Below, in pieces: positions 16,614 through 23,174 of a stretch of 64,000 bases of DNA. Both the position numbers and the translations under genes were made by a program. The notes under the pieces were generated by a model. That model was not told the origin of the DNA and made no database searches. It saw only the letters and a program-made list of their open reading frames with translations. Origin of the DNA: RAM1 sp041905405 (lineage in GTDB: Bacteria > Pseudomonadota > Gammaproteobacteria > Burkholderiales > Burkholderiaceae_C); assembly GCA_041905405.1 (NCBI GenBank), contig JAYRLC010000023.1, positions 1 to 64,000 of the forward strand. Direction: 5' to 3'. Position 1 is the stretch's first letter; every line of letters begins with the position of its first letter.

Positions 16614-17043
16614 GATGGCTCTCCAGAAGCTTCAGGAATTCAGCGGGCCTCAGTACGCGCAGCCCGAACCGGGGCGCAGCGGCGGCGAAATCCGCCGTGT
16701 TGTGGGTCACGAGCGCATGAGCCTGGCCGTTGACTGCCAGCTCCAGCACCATCTCGTCATTGGCGTCCCGCAGCTGGGGACGCCATAGGTAGTGCAGGCG
16801 TACTGGGACCGCGAACTGGGCGAACGTGTCCAGCAGCACGTCCACCTCGGCGGCGCTGAAACCATGACGCAGAAGCTGTTGCTCGCGCTTCAGGACGGCT
16901 TCGTATTCGAGCCACAGTGCCGGGGTGGCAAGCAGCGCAAATGTGCCGTCCAGCAAATGTTCAAGAATGCGGTTGGATGCGCCGTTGCGGCTCGAAAGGC
17001 CCGCAACCAGCACATTGGTATCCAACGCGGCAAGCATTTTCAT
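16606..17043 (-). CDS. PIN-domain toxin of a type II toxin-antitoxin pair
   Basis: A 145-aa PIN-domain protein of the COG1569 type ('putative toxin-antitoxin system toxin component'). The first acidic residue is in ALDTNVLVAGLSSRNGASNRIL, another lies near DANDEMVLELAVNGQAHALVTHNTADF. PIN toxins are Mg-dependent RNases. The start at 17043 (ATG) places the catalytic strand at the N-terminus; an earlier in-frame ATG at 17067 would overlap the divergent methyltransferase start. The toxin precedes its antitoxin, the reverse of vapBC but usual for this COG1569/RHH arrangement. Confidence 0.8.
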   Translation of the reverse strand: MKMLAALDTNVLVAGLSSRNGASNRILEHLLDGTFALLATPALWLEYEAVLKREQQLLRHGFSAAEVDVLLDTFAQFAVPVRLHYLWRPQLRDANDEMVLELAVNGQAHALVTHNTADFAAAAPRFGLRVLRPAEFLKLLESHHE

Positions 17044-17052
17044 GATGTTGCC

Positions 17053-17058
17053 TATAAT
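17053..17058 (+). promoter_or_regulatory. -10 consensus TATAAT before the rRNA methyltransferase
   Basis: A perfect TATAAT ends 8 nt before the ATG at 17067 and there is no Shine-Dalgarno, so the transcript may be leaderless. The element sits in the 23-bp gap between two divergent genes; read on the other strand it is ATTATA, so the toxin promoter must overlap it. Confidence 0.5.
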
Positions 17059-17066
17059 ATCATTCA

Positions 17067-18317
17067 ATGAATCAGTTGCAGCTCTTCCTGCCCTGCGCCG
17101 CCGGCGTCGAGGGCCTGCTGGCCGACGAGGTCCACGCCATCACGGGCCTGACGGGCGAAGACCTTTTGACCGGGCGCGGCGGGGTGCTGCTGCGGGCCTC
17201 GTGGCGCAACGCGTTGCAGCTGAACCTGCACAGCCGGCTCGCGCAGCGCGTGCTGGTGCAGCTGTCGCACACGATGTACCGCAGCGAAAATGACTTGTAC
17301 GAAGCGGCGAGCGCGGTCGCCTGGGAAATCTGGTTCACCACGCGCCAGACTTTCAAGATCGAAGTTACCGCCCAGCACAGCCCGCTCAAAAGCCTGAACT
17401 TTGCGGCGCTGCGCGTGAAGGACGCCGTGGCCGACCGCTTCCGCCACAAGGGCGGCGAGCGCCCTAGCGTGGAAACGCGCTGGCCCGACGCGCGCATCCA
17501 CCTGCACCTGACCACCGACGAAGCCACGCTGTACATCGACACCTCGGGCGAGCCGCTGTTCAAGCGCGGCTGGCGCGAAGACAAAGGCGACGCCCCGCTG
17601 AAAGAGACGCTGGCCGCCGCCATGCTGGCCGCCAGCGGCTGGCCCAACCAGTGCGCCGACGGCGTGCCGCTGTACGACCCCTGCTGCGGCAGCGGCACCA
17701 TCGCGATCGAGGCCGCGCAGATCGCCTGCGGCATCGCGGCCGGCTCGCTGCGCCGCTTCGCGTTCGAAAAGCTCCTGCCGTTCCAGGCGCACGTGTGGCA
17801 GGCGCTCAAGGCGCAGGCGCAGGCCGCACAGCATGCGCCTGCGGCGCCCGTGTTCGGCAGCGACGTGGCCCACCGCATGGTGGACTTCGCGCAGCGCAAC
17901 GCGCAGCGCGCGGGTGTGGGCGACGTGGTGCAGCTGCGCGGCGGCGACGCGCTGCAGCGCATGCCGCCCACCGAAACGCCTGGCGTCATGCTGCTGAACC
18001 CCCCGTACGGCGAGCGGATCGAGGCCGGTGGCGTGGCGGGCGCGCAGCACCAGGCCCGCTTCGGCGCGCGCGAAGCCGCGCAGACCGAGGACGGTGGCGA
18101 GTTCTTCAGCCAGCTCGCCACGCACTGGAAGAAGAACTACCCCGGCTGGACCGCCTGGATGCTCACGCCCGACCTGAAGCTGCCGTCGAAGATGCGGCTG
18201 AAGGAGTCGCGTCGCGTGCCCATGTGGAACGGGCCGATCGAATGCCGGTTGTTCAGGTTCGACATGATCAAGGGGTCCGCGCGTGACAAGCCTGCCGCAG
18301 CAAACGATCGTACTTGA
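17067..18317 (+). CDS. rlmL: THUMP-domain 23S rRNA guanine-N2 methyltransferase (RlmL N-terminal-domain type)
   Basis: A 416-aa protein with an N-terminal ferredoxin-like/THUMP region (residues about 1-160) and a class I SAM-dependent methyltransferase domain with motif I YDPCCGSGTIAIEAAQIA and the catalytic NPPYGERI. This is the G2445-methylating half of E. coli RlmL; the E. coli protein also carries a fused RlmK domain that is missing here, as in many betaproteobacteria. It modifies 23S rRNA in the large subunit. The gene lies between two PIN toxin genes, and a PIN ORF begins 35 nt before its stop. Confidence 0.88.
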   Translation: MNQLQLFLPCAAGVEGLLADEVHAITGLTGEDLLTGRGGVLLRASWRNALQLNLHSRLAQRVLVQLSHTMYRSENDLYEAASAVAWEIWFTTRQTFKIEVTAQHSPLKSLNFAALRVKDAVADRFRHKGGERPSVETRWPDARIHLHLTTDEATLYIDTSGEPLFKRGWREDKGDAPLKETLAAAMLAASGWPNQCADGVPLYDPCCGSGTIAIEAAQIACGIAAGSLRRFAFEKLLPFQAHVWQALKAQAQAAQHAPAAPVFGSDVAHRMVDFAQRNAQRAGVGDVVQLRGGDALQRMPPTETPGVMLLNPPYGERIEAGGVAGAQHQARFGAREAAQTEDGGEFFSQLATHWKKNYPGWTAWMLTPDLKLPSKMRLKESRRVPMWNGPIECRLFRFDMIKGSARDKPAAANDRT

Positions 18318-18723
18318 CACCAACATCGTGCTGGACGCGTTTGTGTTCAGCGATGTGGCGGCGATCCCGGTGCGTGATGGCCTGGAATCCGGTGTCTTGC
18401 GCTGGATCGCCACCCAGCCCATGCGCGACGAATTGCAGCGCGTGCTGGCCTACCCGCAGATCGTGCCGCGCCTCACGTTCTACAAGCTGAGCGCGGACGA
18501 CGTGCTCGCCCAATTCGACCGCCACGCCCGCATCGTCGACATCGCCCCCAAGGCCGACATCACCTGCAAGGACGCCGACGACCAGAAGTTCATTGACCTG
18601 GCCGTGCAACACCGCGCGTTGCTGCTCAGCAAGGACGCCGCCGTGCTGACGATGGCCAAGCGGATGCTGGCGCGCAGCGCGGCGGTGTCTCGCGCCTGGA
18701 CCCCCCTCACATCTGCAGCTTGA
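18283..18723 (+). CDS. PIN-domain protein (COG1569-type), no antitoxin partner seen
   Basis: A 146-aa PIN protein with the first acidic motif in IVLDTNIVLDAFVFSD, a central acidic residue in MRDEL, and the distal CKDADDQKFIDLAVQHRALLLSKD motif, so the acidic catalytic set looks intact. It starts at GTG 18283, 35 nt inside the methyltransferase gene, so it is co-translated with it. No antitoxin-like ORF follows; its 3' end overlaps the convergent glutamate-synthase-like gene by 17 nt. It may be a stand-alone RNase or a former toxin. Confidence 0.78.
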   Translation: MTSLPQQTIVLDTNIVLDAFVFSDVAAIPVRDGLESGVLRWIATQPMRDELQRVLAYPQIVPRLTFYKLSADDVLAQFDRHARIVDIAPKADITCKDADDQKFIDLAVQHRALLLSKDAAVLTMAKRMLARSAAVSRAWTPLTSAA

Positions 18724-20329
18724 AGCTGTCGGCCCGTGCCTTGGGCCAGTAGAGCCTGAACACGTTGTGCAGCGTGCTGATGTCGCGGTCCAGCAGCGCG
18801 CCGGGCTCCACTTGCGGCAGCAGGTTGGCCAGCAGCCGCACTTCGGTGTTGTCCAGCCGCCGCACGATGTGGTGCGCCGTGATGTCGTTGGGGTGCTGCA
18901 GGCCCGCCGCCTGTACCAGCTCCTTCAGCGCGTGCAGCGTGTTGCGGTGGTACTGATACACACGCTCGGCCTTGTCGGGCACGACCAGGGCCTTCTGCCT
19001 CAACGGGTCCTGCGTGGTCACGCCCGTGGGACAAAACCCCGTGTGGCAGGTCTGTGCCTGGATGCAACCCAGCGCGAACATGAAGCCGCGGCCCGCGTTG
19101 GACCAGTCGGCGCCCAGCGCCATCATGCGCGCGATGTCGAACGCGGTGATCACCTTGCCCGCGCAGCCCAGCTTGATGCGTTCGCGCAGGCCCACGCCCT
19201 TGAGCGTGTTGTGCACGAGCAGCAGACCCTCTTGTAGCGGCGCGCCCACGTGGTCGCTGAATTCGAGCGGCGACGCGCCGGTGCCGCCCTCGGCACCGTC
19301 CACCACGATGTAGTCGGGCGTGATGCCGGTTTCCTGCATGGCCTTGACGATGCCGAACCATTCCCAAGGGTGGCCGATGCACAGCTTGAAGCCCGTGGGT
19401 TTGCCGCCGCTCAGGGTGCGCAGCCGCTCGATGAATTGCATCATCTCGATGGGCGTGCTGAACGCGCTGTGCGACGACGGCGACACGCAGTCCACGCCCA
19501 TTGGCACGCCGCGCGCGGCCGCGATCTCGGCGGTGACCTTGGGGCCGGGCAGGATGCCGCCGTGCCCCGGCTTGGCGCCTTGGCTGAGCTTGAGCTCGAT
19601 CATTCGCACCTGCGGGTCGGCCGCATTGGCGGCGAAGCGTTCCTCGCTGAAGCGGCCATCGTCGCCACGGCAGCCGAAGTAGCCCGAGCCGATTTCCCAG
19701 ATCAGGTCGCCGCCGTTGGCGCGGTGGTACTGTGAGATGGAGCCTTCGCCCGTGTCGTGCGCGAAGTTGCCGCGCTTGGCACCGGCGTTCAGAGCCAGCA
19801 CGGCGTTGGCCGACAGTGCCCCGAAGCTCATGGCCGAAATGTTGAAGATGCTGCAGTTGTAGGGCTGCGCGCGGTCCGCGCCGATGGTCACGCGAAAGTC
19901 GTGTGAGCCCAGCCGCGTGGGCTGCATGGAATGGTTGATCCACTCGTAGCCCTGCGCGCCCACGTCCAGCTGCGTGCCGAACGGGCGATTGTCGGGCTCG
20001 CCCTTGGACCGCTGGTAGACCAGCGAGCGTTGCACGCGGGAAAACGGCTCGGCCTCACGATCGCTTTCGATGAAGTACTGCCGCATCTCGGGGCGGATGT
20101 ACTCCAGTGCGAAGCGCAGGTGCCCGATGACCGGGTAGTTGCGCAGGATGGAGTGGCGCGCCTGGCGCAGGTCGTACACGCCCAGGGCGGTCAGGCCTGC
20201 GAACAGCAGCAGCGCGATCCAGCCCACGCCGAACGCGGCGAGGCTGAACAGGCTGAGCAGCGCGCCAAAGGCGCACAGGCCCAGGACGGTGTAGCGCACG
20301 GGGTAGTGGTGGTCTAGTTGATTGAGCAT
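18707..20329 (-). CDS. Membrane-anchored FMN-binding glutamate synthase family protein
   Basis: A 540-aa protein. Residues about 10-60 form two transmembrane helices (VLGLCAFGALLSLFSLAAFGVGWIALLLFAGLTAL). The rest is the glutamate synthase central/FMN domain: ISAMSFGALSANAVLALNAGAKRG, HDTGEGSISQYHRANGGDLIWEIGSGYFGCR, KLSQGAKPGHGG, DGAEGGTGASP, and CIQAQTCHTGFCPTGVTTQDP with the [3Fe-4S]-type cysteines. The glutaminase domain is missing, so it is not a complete glutamate synthase; the substrate is unknown. Stand-alone members of this kind are common in proteobacteria. It overlaps the convergent PIN gene by 17 nt. Confidence 0.88.
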   Translation of the reverse strand: MLNQLDHHYPVRYTVLGLCAFGALLSLFSLAAFGVGWIALLLFAGLTALGVYDLRQARHSILRNYPVIGHLRFALEYIRPEMRQYFIESDREAEPFSRVQRSLVYQRSKGEPDNRPFGTQLDVGAQGYEWINHSMQPTRLGSHDFRVTIGADRAQPYNCSIFNISAMSFGALSANAVLALNAGAKRGNFAHDTGEGSISQYHRANGGDLIWEIGSGYFGCRGDDGRFSEERFAANAADPQVRMIELKLSQGAKPGHGGILPGPKVTAEIAAARGVPMGVDCVSPSSHSAFSTPIEMMQFIERLRTLSGGKPTGFKLCIGHPWEWFGIVKAMQETGITPDYIVVDGAEGGTGASPLEFSDHVGAPLQEGLLLVHNTLKGVGLRERIKLGCAGKVITAFDIARMMALGADWSNAGRGFMFALGCIQAQTCHTGFCPTGVTTQDPLRQKALVVPDKAERVYQYHRNTLHALKELVQAAGLQHPNDITAHHIVRRLDNTEVRLLANLLPQVEPGALLDRDISTLHNVFRLYWPKARADSFKLQM

Positions 20330-20390
20330 GGCGCGGTTCCGTCGTTGAGGGGCATGCTAACGGGAAAAGAATCTTTGTGGCTGGATAACT

Positions 20391-20396
20391 TGTACA
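20391..20396. promoter_or_regulatory. TGTACA core of a YefM operator
   Basis: The palindromic hexamer TGTACA lies 41 nt upstream of yefM in an AT-rich stretch. TGTACA is the core of the YefM-YoeB operator in E. coli, so this is the expected binding site for autorepression. It is a short sequence and chance occurrence is possible. Confidence 0.5.
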
Positions 20397-20437
20397 ATTA
20401 ATTGGCAAAACAACTGCGGAAGTGAAAGGAATCCGGC

Positions 20438-20692
20438 ATGCGGCTCATCAACTACAGCGAAGCTCGCAACTCACTCAAGGCTGTTCTGGACGCCACCATC
20501 GACGACGCGGATGTCACGGTTATTACCCGCCGGGACGGGCCAGACGCTGTAGTGATGTCGTTCGACCAGTACAGCAGCATCATGGAAACATTGCATTTGC
20601 TGTCCAGCCCTGACAACGCGGCGCATCTGGCCAAATCCATCCGCGAGTACCGGCAAGGGAAGGCAAAGCCCCGCAACCTCTCCAGTTCCTGA
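20438..20692 (+). CDS. yefM: YefM antitoxin of a YefM-YoeB pair
   Basis: An 84-aa Phd/YefM antitoxin: MRLINYSEARNSLKAVLDATIDDADVTVITRR, then GPDAVVMSFDQYSSIMETLHLL, the N-terminal DNA-binding fold shared by the family. The C-terminal KSIREYRQGKAKPRNL should wrap the toxin. It is followed 2 nt later by the YoeB toxin, the normal antitoxin-first order. Autoregulation at the TGTACA element upstream is expected from the E. coli system. Confidence 0.92.
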   Translation: MRLINYSEARNSLKAVLDATIDDADVTVITRRDGPDAVVMSFDQYSSIMETLHLLSSPDNAAHLAKSIREYRQGKAKPRNLSSS

Positions 20693-20694
20693 GC

Positions 20695-20976
20695 ATGGCG
20701 CACCAGCTGAGCTTTACGCCGGCGGCGTGGGCAGATTACGTCTGGTGGCAATCCCAGGACCGCAAGACGCTCAAGCGGATCAATACGCTGATTGAATCTG
20801 CAACCCGAACGCCTTTTGAGGGCATCGGCAAGCCCGAGCCTCTGGTGGGTGACCTGTCTGGGTTCTGGTCGCGGCGCATTGACGAGAAAAACCGGCTTGT
20901 GTATGCCGTGGATGCGCATGGCGGCTCGAAAGTGCTCACTGTAATTGCATGCCGCTTCCACTACGGCGACACCTGA
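20695..20976 (+). CDS. yoeB: YoeB toxin (Txe family)
   Basis: A 93-aa ribosome-dependent mRNA interferase. Equivalent catalytic residues of E. coli YoeB are present: Glu48 (in KPEPL), Arg67 (in NRLVYAV) and the C-terminal HY at 89-90 (CRFHY; the usual CRYHY has Tyr instead of Phe). The motif LSGFWSRRID is also conserved. Active YoeB cleaves mRNA in the A site when free from YefM. The C-terminus carries three extra residues (GDT) after HY. The gene is convergent with the dehalogenase-like hydrolase gene. Confidence 0.92.
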   Translation: MAHQLSFTPAAWADYVWWQSQDRKTLKRINTLIESATRTPFEGIGKPEPLVGDLSGFWSRRIDEKNRLVYAVDAHGGSKVLTVIACRFHYGDT

Positions 20977-20983
20977 CGGACGG

Positions 20984-21877
20984 CTAGCGGAAAAACGAGG
21001 ACAGCGCCTGCGCGGTCTGCGCGTGCAGTTCCTCGGGGATGAAATGTCCCGCCGGCACGGCCTGGCCCGTCACGCGGCCCGCGCACTGCGCCTGCCATAG
21101 CTGAAGCGGCTTGAACAGCTTGTTGACCACGCCGCGCTCGCCCCACAGCACGTGCAGGTCGCAGGCGACCTTGTCGCCGCGCGCGCGGCTGTCGCGGTCG
21201 TGCTCCAGGTCGATCCCGGCGCTGGCACGGTAGTCTTCACAAGCGGTGTGGATGGCGTCCTCGCGGCAGAAGCAGCGCTCGTACTCGGCCAGCGCCTGCG
21301 GCTCGATATAGCCCAGACCCGCGCTGCCCCAGCCGCCCAGCTTGGCATGCAGGTAGCCGCGCGCGTTGGGCGTGATCATCATCTCCGGCAGTGGCGTGGG
21401 CTGGATCAGGTGGAACCAGTGGTAGTACCAGGTGGCGAACTGCTTGTCGGTCGCGTTGTACATGTCCAGCGTGGGTGCGATGTCGATCACGCACAGCTTC
21501 CTCACTCGCGGTGCATGGTCCAGCGCCAGACGGTGCGCCACGCGGCCGCCGCGGTCGTGACCGCAGAGGTAGAAGTGACTCACGCCCAGCACGTCCATGA
21601 CGTCCACCACATCCTGAGCCATCGCGCGCTTGCTGTAGTTGGCGTGGTCGGGCAGACCCGGCGCGCGGGACGAATCGCCGTAGCCGCGCAGGTCGGGCAT
21701 GACGATGAAGAAGTCGTTCTTGAGCGTCTGCGCCACGCGGTGCCACAGCACGTGTGTCTGCGGAAAGCCGTGCAGCAGCACCAGCGCGGGCTTGTCACGG
21801 TGGCCGCCGAAGCGGGCGAAAGCCCGCGATGCGCCGAGGTCGAATGTGCGGGACTCGAAGCCGTCGAACCAGGTCAT
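20984..21877 (-). CDS. Alpha/beta hydrolase, haloacetate dehalogenase-like
   Basis: A 297-aa hydrolase with LVLLHGFPQTHVLWHRVA and the nucleophile elbow CGHDRGGRVAHRLALDH (Asp108, Arg109, Arg112). Asp as nucleophile with the following RGGR is the hallmark of fluoroacetate/haloacetate dehalogenases, in which the two arginines bind the carboxylate; the same elbow also occurs in epoxide hydrolases. The catalytic His is in PAGHFIPEE near residue 275. Cytosolic, no signal. It is downstream of the NTF2-like gene by 12 nt. The substrate is not certain; a halogenated or epoxy acid is a fair guess. Confidence 0.82.
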   Translation of the reverse strand: MTWFDGFESRTFDLGASRAFARFGGHRDKPALVLLHGFPQTHVLWHRVAQTLKNDFFIVMPDLRGYGDSSRAPGLPDHANYSKRAMAQDVVDVMDVLGVSHFYLCGHDRGGRVAHRLALDHAPRVRKLCVIDIAPTLDMYNATDKQFATWYYHWFHLIQPTPLPEMMITPNARGYLHAKLGGWGSAGLGYIEPQALAEYERCFCREDAIHTACEDYRASAGIDLEHDRDSRARGDKVACDLHVLWGERGVVNKLFKPLQLWQAQCAGRVTGQAVPAGHFIPEELHAQTAQALSSFFR

Positions 21878-21889
21878 GGCGGCTCCTTT

Positions 21890-22381
21890 TCAGCGGCCGC
21901 GCGCCGCGTTGAACTTTGCAAGATTGGCGGCGGCCTGGGCCTTGACCTTGTTGCGCAGCAGCGGCGTCCAGCCCAGCAGCAGGCCTGGCGCGCCCAGCGC
22001 CTGGCGCGACCAGGCCCAGAAGTCAAAGCGGTCGCGGTGCGTGGCGATCAGCCCCTGCGGGTTGAAGGTGAACGCGGCGTCGATGCGGTTGAGAACCAGC
22101 CGGCCGGTGGCGCTGAAGCGGTAGTGCGCATCCCAGTGGGCGCGGCCCGTGGTGGCGTCGGCCTCGATCCCCCTGTACTCCAGCTTCCAGTCGGCCATCC
22201 CCTTGGCGCGCGTGGCCTCGCACAGCATGCGCCACATGCCCATGGTGGCTTCGCGGCCGCGCAGCGAGAAGACCTCGTCGTCAAAGGCCACATCGGGCGC
22301 GTAGCACTGGGCCATGGTGTCCGGGTCCAGCCGGGCGAAGGCGGCGTAGAACTTGTCGAGGGTGGCTGCGTTCGGGTGCAT
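21890..22381 (-). CDS. Nuclear transport factor 2 / SnoaL-like family protein
   Basis: A 163-aa protein of the NTF2-like cone fold: AATLDKFYAAFARLDPDTMAQCYAPDVAFDDEVFSLRGREATMGMWRMLCE at the N-terminus and a beta-sheet half with WDAHYRFSATGRLVLNRIDAAFTFNPQGLIATHRDRFDFWAW. Such proteins are often small enzymes (isomerases, hydrolases) or binding proteins, and often sit beside hydrolases, as here. It is encoded directly upstream of the dehalogenase-like gene. No specific substrate can be given. Confidence 0.85.
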   Translation of the reverse strand: MHPNAATLDKFYAAFARLDPDTMAQCYAPDVAFDDEVFSLRGREATMGMWRMLCEATRAKGMADWKLEYRGIEADATTGRAHWDAHYRFSATGRLVLNRIDAAFTFNPQGLIATHRDRFDFWAWSRQALGAPGLLLGWTPLLRNKVKAQAAANLAKFNAARGR

Positions 22382-22446
22382 GGGGGCCTTTCAGGGGTGC
22401 CTGGAAAATGGCTTGAGGTGGGGCTATCGGTCAATTGCAGGCCGGT

Positions 22447-22635
22447 TCATGGCTTTTGCTGTTCCTGGCGCAGCTCCTCGGCCGTAACGCGCACCGGCTT
22501 GCCGTCCTCAACGATGACGATGGCTGTTCCGGTTTGCAAGGCAGTTTGACGGGCCAGCTCGGCGGCTCTTTTCATGGCGGCCAGCGAGGCCCGCAGATCC
22601 GGGTTCTTGGCTTGCGAGAGTTCGTGTTGCTTCAT
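22447..22635 (-). CDS. Small antitoxin-like protein paired with the zeta-type gene
   Basis: A 62-aa protein (MKQHELSQAKNPDLRASLAAMKRAAELARQTALQTGTAIVIVEDGKPVRVTAEELRQEQQKP, given here only as its layout: helical N-terminus, GTAIVIVEDGK strand, basic-acidic tail). Its ATG overlaps the stop of the zeta-toxin-like kinase gene (ATGA). I recall similar small proteins next to COG4185 zeta-like genes, so it is probably the cognate antitoxin, but this is an inference from linkage. It is not the epsilon antitoxin fold. Confidence 0.6.
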   Translation of the reverse strand: MKQHELSQAKNPDLRASLAAMKRAAELARQTALQTGTAIVIVEDGKPVRVTAEELRQEQQKP

Positions 22636-23150
22636 GCGTTTTCTCTCCAATCCAGCAGTATGGGCGCAGCGCCCGAGTTGTCATACACCGCCCAGTCGTC
22701 CACGGCATCCCGGTAGGCATGCTCAAAGTTGCGCCAGCCCGCCGAAAAACGGCGGCGGATCACCGTCGCCGGAATGTCGTGCCCACCCTGGCGGACACGC
22801 TCCGCCACCCGTGCAATGGCCGTTTCGACGTTCGGCAGGGTGAGAAAAAACAAGCTGACCCGAAAGCGTTGCGCTCGCCATTGCTCAATGTGTCGCAAGT
22901 ATCCCAGGCCGGACAAGGTGGTTTCAATGGCAAAGCTCTCACCCCGGTGAGCCGCTTGCGCCACTTCCTGCAGCATCAGCCGGCCTGCCTTGATGGCAGC
23001 GGATTCCGGCGCGAACGGCGCCAGACCTGCAGCAATCAGGTCTGCATTGATGAAGCGCGGCAACTGCGCTTCTGCGGGAAGAAACGAGCGGGCAAAGGTG
23101 GTTTTACCTGCGCCATTGGGCCCGGCAATGATGATGATTTTCTTGCTCAT
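22632..23150 (-). CDS. Zeta-toxin-like P-loop kinase (COG4185)
   Basis: A 172-aa P-loop protein with Walker A GPNGAGKTT (residues 10-18), NADLIAAGLAP, and the ETTLSG motif near residue 77. Zeta toxins phosphorylate UDP-sugar precursors of peptidoglycan; this short COG4185 form is annotated as a zeta-like toxin or ABC-type ATPase and its target is not established. It starts 24 nt after the 1183-aa gene and overlaps the small downstream gene, so all three may be on one transcript. The start at 23150 is an ATG with a weak ribosome site. Confidence 0.8.
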   Translation of the reverse strand: MSKKIIIIAGPNGAGKTTFARSFLPAEAQLPRFINADLIAAGLAPFAPESAAIKAGRLMLQEVAQAAHRGESFAIETTLSGLGYLRHIEQWRAQRFRVSLFFLTLPNVETAIARVAERVRQGGHDIPATVIRRRFSAGWRNFEHAYRDAVDDWAVYDNSGAAPILLDWRENA

Positions 23151-23174
23151 GTTTGCTGGGGTGTTCGGATGATC

